Assembly: GCA_964573775.1 (NCBI GenBank)
Contig: CAZNKU010000017.1
Location: forward strand, 1-27,436
Length of the DNA stretch: 27,436 bases
DNA from: CAZNKU01 sp964573775
GTDB taxonomy: Bacteria > Bacillota > Clostridia > Monoglobales > Firm-18
Direction of reading: 5' to 3'
In this document: in pieces, positions 23,129-27,436 of the stretch
Numbering within the stretch: position 1 is the first letter of the stretch
How the letters are laid out: every line of letters starts with the position of its first letter
Made by a program: the position numbers and the translations under genes
The notes under the pieces: model-generated
Told to the model about the DNA's origin: nothing
Databases searched by the model: none
The model's input: only the letters and a program-made list of their open reading frames with translations

Positions 23129-23159
23129 CTGAGTCTGTGACTTTGTCACAGACTGTTTT
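23129..23159 (-). repeat. Right terminal inverted repeat
   Basis: AGTCTGTGAC (23132-23141), TTT, GTCACAGACT (23145-23154), then GTTTTT. It is the inverted copy of the left end and an intrinsic terminator on the plus strand. Confidence 0.85.
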
Positions 23160-23181
23160 TATGAACTTATTGTAAATTCTA

Positions 23182-23210
23182 TTGAACTAATTCCACAATT
23201 TGGGTATAAT
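23182..23210 (+). promoter_or_regulatory. Promoter of the ABC exporter operon
   Basis: TTGAAC at 23182-23187, a 17-base spacer and TATAAT at 23205-23210, placed after the right end of the hairpin element. Confidence 0.75.
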
Positions 23211-23245
23211 AAAAATAGTGTTTTATTGTACAAGGAGGAATTTTT

Positions 23246-24988
23246 GTGATAAAAAAACTGGCAAAAAATATCGGCGAATACAAACTGCCCTCCATACTTG
23301 CACCACTGTCAGTTACGGCAGAGGTTATAATGGAAGTTTTAATGCCAATTACAATGGCACAGATAATTGACAAGGGTATTTACGGAAATAATATGAATTT
23401 TGTTGTAAAAACAGGGCTTATACTTGTGCTTATGACTATAATGTCACTTGTTTTCGGCGCTTTGTCGGGTAGCTTTGCGGCAAAGGCATCAGCAGGTTTT
23501 GCCAAAAACCTAAGAAAAAATATGTACCACAGGGTACAGGAATTTTCTTTTCTTAACATTGACAAATTCAGCACCTCAAGTATTGTTACACGTCTTACAA
23601 CAGACGTTACACATTTGCAGAATGCCTACCAAATGATTATTCGCATAGCGGTGCGTTCACCTGCAATGATGATTTTTTCTCTTGTAATGGCAATAAGTAT
23701 AAACAAAAAGCTTTCACTTGTATTTTTGTTTGCAATTCCCGTAATTGCTGTAAGCTTATTTGTGATTTCCAAAAATGCACACCCTATATTTGAAAAGATG
23801 TTTAAAAAATATGACAGACTAAACACCGTAGTGCAGGAAAATGTGCGTGGTGTAAGGGTTGTAAAGTCGTTTGTCCGCGACAGCTTTGAGGTTGATAAAT
23901 TCGGTGAAGCGTCCGACGATATTCAAAAGCTTTCCAAAAGGGCGGAGCGTATACTTTCCTTTAACGGACCTATAATGCAACTTTGTGTTTATACCTGCAT
24001 ACTTTTAATTTCATGGTTTGGTGCAAGGATAATTGTGTCAACAGGTGCAACAGAGCTTACCACAGGTCAGCTTACAAGCCTTATTTCCTACACAACACAA
24101 ATACTTATGAGCCTTATGATGATGTCTATGATTTTTGTAATGATTACAATGTCAAGAGCTTCCGCAAGACGTATTGTTGAAATTTTGGACGAAGAAAGTA
24201 CAATTACAAATACCGAAAATATCGTCATGGATGTTGCTGACGGAAGTATTGAATTTAAGAATGTTTTTTTCGGCTATAACAAAAAAATGTGTCTTAGAAA
24301 TATTAATCTGAAAATAAATTCGGGTGAAACTGTTGGTATTATTGGCGGTACAGGCAGCTCAAAAACAAGCCTTATTCAGCTTATTCCAAGACTTTACGAT
24401 GTAAACGACGGTGCTGTGTATGTTGGAGGAAGGGATGTCCGTGAATACGATATTGAAGCACTTAGAAATCAGGTTTCGGTAGTTTTGCAGAAAAATGAGC
24501 TTTTTTCAGGCACAATAAAAGAAAACCTGCGTTGGGGCAACAAGGATGCAACGGATGAAGAAATTATAAGAGTATGTAAGCTTGCACAGGCAGATGAATT
24601 TGTGCAGTCCTTCCCCGATAAATATGATACCTATATTGAACAGGGCGGTACAAATGTATCGGGAGGGCAAAAGCAAAGACTTTGCATTGCACGTGCATTA
24701 CTTAAAAAGCCTAAAATTCTTATACTTGACGATTCCACAAGTGCCGTTGATACCAGGACGGATGCTTTAATTAAAAAGGCATTTGCAGAAGAAATTCCCA
24801 ACACCACAAAGCTTATTATTGCACAGCGTGTATCTTCCGTACAGGATGCGGATAAAATTGTTATTATGGAAAACGGCGAAATTGACGATGTGGGTACACA
24901 TAACGAGCTTTTGGCACGTAATGAAATTTACAAGGAAATATACTATTCACAGGTGAAAGGGGGAGAAGAAGATGGGACCCGGAGGTAA
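23246..24988 (+). CDS. Heterodimeric ABC exporter, subunit with degenerate ATP site
   Basis: A 580-residue half transporter: a membrane domain of about six segments (about 15-300) and an ATPase domain (about 335-570). Walker A is GIIGGTGSSKTS, the signature is VSGGQKQR (471-478), and Walker B is ILILDD. The catalytic Glu after Walker B is Asp496, and the switch His is Gln (IIAQRV). This is the degenerate-site pattern of TM287, BmrC and LmrC. The start is GTG with AGGAGG seven bases upstream. The reading frame overlaps the next gene by 17 bases. Such exporters carry drugs, lipids or peptides outward; the cargo is unknown. Confidence 0.93.
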   Translation: MIKKLAKNIGEYKLPSILAPLSVTAEVIMEVLMPITMAQIIDKGIYGNNMNFVVKTGLILVLMTIMSLVFGALSGSFAAKASAGFAKNLRKNMYHRVQEFSFLNIDKFSTSSIVTRLTTDVTHLQNAYQMIIRIAVRSPAMMIFSLVMAISINKKLSLVFLFAIPVIAVSLFVISKNAHPIFEKMFKKYDRLNTVVQENVRGVRVVKSFVRDSFEVDKFGEASDDIQKLSKRAERILSFNGPIMQLCVYTCILLISWFGARIIVSTGATELTTGQLTSLISYTTQILMSLMMMSMIFVMITMSRASARRIVEILDEESTITNTENIVMDVADGSIEFKNVFFGYNKKMCLRNINLKINSGETVGIIGGTGSSKTSLIQLIPRLYDVNDGAVYVGGRDVREYDIEALRNQVSVVLQKNELFSGTIKENLRWGNKDATDEEIIRVCKLAQADEFVQSFPDKYDTYIEQGGTNVSGGQKQRLCIARALLKKPKILILDDSTSAVDTRTDALIKKAFAEEIPNTTKLIIAQRVSSVQDADKIVIMENGEIDDVGTHNELLARNEIYKEIYYSQVKGGEEDGTRR

Positions 24989-26873
24989 AATGCCACGTGG
25001 TGACGGCAGAAAAGCCAAAAACGTAGGCAAGACTTTAAAAAGAATCCTTTCATATGTGGGTAAGGAATACAAATTCCACATTATTGTAGTTTTTGTGTGT
25101 ATTATTTTAGGTTCACTTGCAGGTGTTGCAGGTTCACTGTTTTTACAAAGGCTTATTGATGATTATATAACGCCAATGCTTCTTACAACGGGTACACCTG
25201 ACTATGGTCCGCTTATAAAAGCAATAGCTACAATGGCTGTAATATATTTCGCAGGTGTACTTGCAAACTGGATATACAATTTTATAATGGTTTCAGTTTC
25301 TCAGGGTGTTATGAAAAAAATCCGTGACGAATTATTTACACATATGCAAAAACTACCTGTCAAATATTTTGACACTCATTCTCACGGTGACCTTATGAGT
25401 CATTATACAAATGATACAGATACCCTAAGGCAAATGATTTCACAGAGTATCCCACAGATGTTTTCTTCAATAATTACAATTACATCTGTTTTTTGTGCAA
25501 TGGTTTATACAAGTGTACCTCTTACTGTAATGATTTTATTTTTTGTTTTCATTATGCTTAATGTGGCGAAAAAGGTTGGAGGTAATTCTGCAAAATATTT
25601 TATAAAACAGCAAAAATCACTTGGTAAAATAAACGGCTTTATCGAAGAGATGATAAACGGTCAAAAGGTAGTAAAGGTTTTTTGTTATGAGGATGAAGCA
25701 AAGAAAAAATTTGATGAGCTTAACGAACAGCTTTGTGACGATGCGACCAAGGCTAACCGCTTTGCAAATATATTAATGCCGATACTTGCAAACATAGGGA
25801 ATCTGCAGTATGTAATGGTTGCTTTTGTTGGCGGTGTGCTGGCGCTTAGCGGGGCAAGTATGATTTCCGTCGGTCAGATTGCATCCTTTATGCTTCTATC
25901 CAAAAACTTTTCAATGCCCGTAAGTCAGGTTTCTCAACAGCTTAATTCCATAGCTATGGCTTTGGCAGGTGCAGAGCGTATATTTGATTTGATGGATCAA
26001 GAGCCTGAATTTGATGAAGGCTATGTTACATTGGTAAATGCAAAATATGAAAATGGTGAAATTGTTGAAACTGCAGAACGTACAGGTATGTGGGCTTGGA
26101 AGCACCCTCACGGTGACGGCACTACCACATACACAAAGCTTGAAGGCAAAGTGACTATGGATGACGTTGACTTTGGCTATACAGATGAAAAAATGGTACT
26201 TCATAACATAAGCCTGTATGCAGAGCCCGGGCAAAAAATTGCCTTTGTAGGTGCAACGGGTGCAGGTAAGACTACAATAACAAATCTTATTAACCGTTTT
26301 TATGACATTGCAGACGGCAAAATACGTTATGATGATATAAATATAAATAAGATTAAAAAGACGGATTTACGTCGTTCTCTTGGTGTTATATTGCAGGATG
26401 TTAATTTGTTTACGGGAACTATTATGGAAAACATCCGCTACGGAAAGCTTGATGCAACAGATGAGGAGGTATATGCGGCGGCAAGGCTTGCCAATGCAGA
26501 TGGCTTTATACAGATGTTGCCAGAGGGTTACGACACGGTAATAGGAAATGAGGGCAGCAGTCTTTCACAGGGGCAACGTCAGCTTATATCCATAGCAAGG
26601 GCAGCAGTTGCAGACCCTCCTGTTATGATTATGGACGAAGCTACGTCAAGCATAGATACCCGTACGGAATCCATAGTGCAAAAGGGTATGGACAGACTTA
26701 TGCACGGCAGAACTGTTTTTGTTATTGCTCACCGACTTTCGACAATTCAGAATTCTGATGTTATTATGGTGCTTGACCAGGGCAGAATTATAGAACGGGG
26801 AAGTCATGATGACCTTATAGCAAAGAAGGGCAAGTATTACCAGCTGTACACAGGTGCATTTGAACTTGAATAA
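24972..26873 (+). CDS. Heterodimeric ABC exporter, catalytically complete subunit
   Basis: A 633-residue partner of the preceding subunit: membrane domain (about 35-330), then an ATPase domain with Walker A GATGAGKTT, signature LSQGQRQ, Walker B VMIMDEATS with the catalytic Glu, and switch His in VIAHRLST. In the dimer its Walker motifs face the VSGGQ of the partner and form the working site. A linker of about 45 residues between the domains (around MWAWKHPHGDG) is longer than in many relatives and rich in His and Trp. The N-terminus is basic and Gly rich. GGGGGAG precedes the ATG within the end of the first gene, so translation is coupled. Confidence 0.93.
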   Translation: MGPGGKMPRGDGRKAKNVGKTLKRILSYVGKEYKFHIIVVFVCIILGSLAGVAGSLFLQRLIDDYITPMLLTTGTPDYGPLIKAIATMAVIYFAGVLANWIYNFIMVSVSQGVMKKIRDELFTHMQKLPVKYFDTHSHGDLMSHYTNDTDTLRQMISQSIPQMFSSIITITSVFCAMVYTSVPLTVMILFFVFIMLNVAKKVGGNSAKYFIKQQKSLGKINGFIEEMINGQKVVKVFCYEDEAKKKFDELNEQLCDDATKANRFANILMPILANIGNLQYVMVAFVGGVLALSGASMISVGQIASFMLLSKNFSMPVSQVSQQLNSIAMALAGAERIFDLMDQEPEFDEGYVTLVNAKYENGEIVETAERTGMWAWKHPHGDGTTTYTKLEGKVTMDDVDFGYTDEKMVLHNISLYAEPGQKIAFVGATGAGKTTITNLINRFYDIADGKIRYDDININKIKKTDLRRSLGVILQDVNLFTGTIMENIRYGKLDATDEEVYAAARLANADGFIQMLPEGYDTVIGNEGSSLSQGQRQLISIARAAVADPPVMIMDEATSSIDTRTESIVQKGMDRLMHGRTVFVIAHRLSTIQNSDVIMVLDQGRIIERGSHDDLIAKKGKYYQLYTGAFELE

Positions 26874-26929
26874 GTGAATAAAAACTGCCTGCTGAGGCAT
26901 AATAAGTTAACGTTAGGAGTTAATTTATT

Positions 26930-27301
26930 ATGGAGCAGGCAGTTATTTTTGTATTTGGTGCAATAAATTATATGGCAATAGAAATATTGTGGAGAGGTCA
27001 TACACATTGGACAATGGCTGTGGCAGGCGGACTTTGTGCTATGCTTATATATGTTTTTAATTATCAATTCAATGATATGAATTTGATTTATAAATGCTTT
27101 ACGGGCGCAGTAATAATCACAGCCGTTGAGCTTGTAACAGGGCTTATTGTGAATATGACTTTAAAGTGGAATGTGTGGGATTATTCAGAAAGAGCGTTCA
27201 ACTTTTTGGGACAGATTTGCCCACTGTATTTTGTATTGTGGTTTTTACTTTGCATACCTGTTATAAAGCTTTTTGACTATTTTCAAAATAATATAATATA
27301 A
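26930..27301 (+). CDS. CmpB-family (putative ABC-transporter type IV) membrane protein
   Basis: A 123-residue protein with four hydrophobic segments, near residues 4-20, 28-46, 56-78 and 92-115. Conserved features are GHTHWTM after the first segment, VELVTGLIVN in the third, and the pair WDYSERAFNFLGQICPLYFVLWF at the end, which is the mark of Pfam family CmpB. Its biochemical role is unknown; despite the family name it has no ATPase. AGGAG precedes the ATG. It follows the exporter by 56 bases with no clear terminator, so it may be in the same transcript. Confidence 0.85.
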   Translation: MEQAVIFVFGAINYMAIEILWRGHTHWTMAVAGGLCAMLIYVFNYQFNDMNLIYKCFTGAVIITAVELVTGLIVNMTLKWNVWDYSERAFNFLGQICPLYFVLWFLLCIPVIKLFDYFQNNII

Positions 27302-27368
27302 AAAAGACAGTAGCTATGTCAAGTACTGTTAAGGACAGTTTTATAAAATAACAAAAAAGAATATTCAT

Positions 27369-27390
27369 GTACTTTTGGAGTCAAAAGTAC
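27369..27390. repeat. Hairpin near the right edge
   Basis: GTACTTTTG (27369-27377), loop GAGT, CAAAAGTAC (27382-27390): a perfect 9-bp stem in the gene-free last 135 bases. No T tract follows, so it is probably a dispersed repeat rather than a terminator. I see no gene after 27301. Confidence 0.6.
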
Positions 27391-27436
27391 CAGCAGTGGA
27401 TTGTATCCAATCAAACATCGCTTACACTCGTTTTCT

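Larger units (their letters stand above)
22851..23159. mobile_element. MITE-like hairpin-rich element, 309 bp
   Basis: It fills most of the 399-base gap between the GH105 gene and the ABC exporter. The ends (22851-22881 and 23129-23159) are inverted copies of 31 bases that differ only in a 3-base centre, and each end is itself a 10-bp hairpin. Inside are hairpins at 22883-22903, 22933-22990, 22998-23032 and 23054-23073. It has no transposase, and the 104-codon frame across it has no ribosome site and is a by-product of the repeats. A target-site duplication is not clear. Both ends act as terminators pointing outward. Confidence 0.65.

Noticed and set aside
22861..23175. A 104-codon frame across the hairpin element
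   Set aside because: It has no ribosome site or promoter of its own, and its sequence is simply a reading of the inverted repeats and hairpins.
27307..27329. A weak stem ACAGTA/TACTGT after the CmpB-family gene as a terminator
   Set aside because: Only six pairs with an 11-base loop, and no T tract directly after it.

Overview
The window reads as chromosomal DNA of a low-GC Gram-positive anaerobe, most likely class Clostridia (Bacillota). The grounds are strong AGGAGG-type ribosome sites, sigma-A promoters with 17-base spacers, T-rich intrinsic terminators, a lipobox lipoprotein, WG-repeat and CmpB-type membrane proteins, and plant-glycan hydrolases of the kind carried by gut or rumen anaerobes. 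No rRNA, tRNA, CRISPR array or complete insertion sequence was seen.

Layout. (1) 1-1790: an AT-rich left edge with the tail of an unidentified reading frame and a standalone nuclease-like protein (TerB-like, SAP and FokI-like PD-(D/E)XK regions), closed by a 16-bp bidirectional terminator. (2) 1868-7156: a leftward glycan operon (GH2, a 41-codon ORF, GH3) divergent from an AraC-type regulator. (3) 7205-10148: a DeoR-type regulator divergent from a three-gene operon: an archaeal-type triosephosphate isomerase homologue, a KpsF/GutQ-like SIS isomerase without CBS domains, and an enlarged YjbQ/UPF0047 protein. (4) 10183-15525: single genes and short operons, each with its own promoter: HAD phosphatase, PurC-like protein, polysaccharide-deacetylase-like lipoprotein, and a membrane protein followed by a WG-repeat protein. 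(5) 15528-18622: a leftward MarR / iron alcohol dehydrogenase / aldehyde dehydrogenase operon under two palindromic operators. (6) 18634-21608: AlkD-like DNA glycosylase, then two G3E (CobW/COG0523) proteins, one with a four-copy Cys/His metal-binding repeat, the other joined to a YcgQ/DUF1980-like C-terminal region. (7) 21624-23159: a GH105-type hydrolase under a paired TTTTGTACAAA operator, followed by a 309-bp element with 31-bp terminal inverted repeats and several internal hairpins. (8) 23182-27301: a heterodimeric ABC exporter with one degenerate ATP site, and a CmpB-family membrane protein.

How it fits together. The glycan operon and the GH105 gene suggest use of plant or host polysaccharides, with oligosaccharides finished off inside the cell, since none of these three hydrolases has a visible signal peptide. 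The isomerase operon has no kinase or transporter, so it probably acts on a sugar phosphate made elsewhere. The two G3E proteins suggest metal (probably zinc) allocation. The most interesting points are the FokI-like SAP/TerB protein, the TPI/SIS/YjbQ operon, the two unlike G3E proteins, and the hairpin-rich miniature element. All family assignments come from reading motifs by eye; no database search was run.
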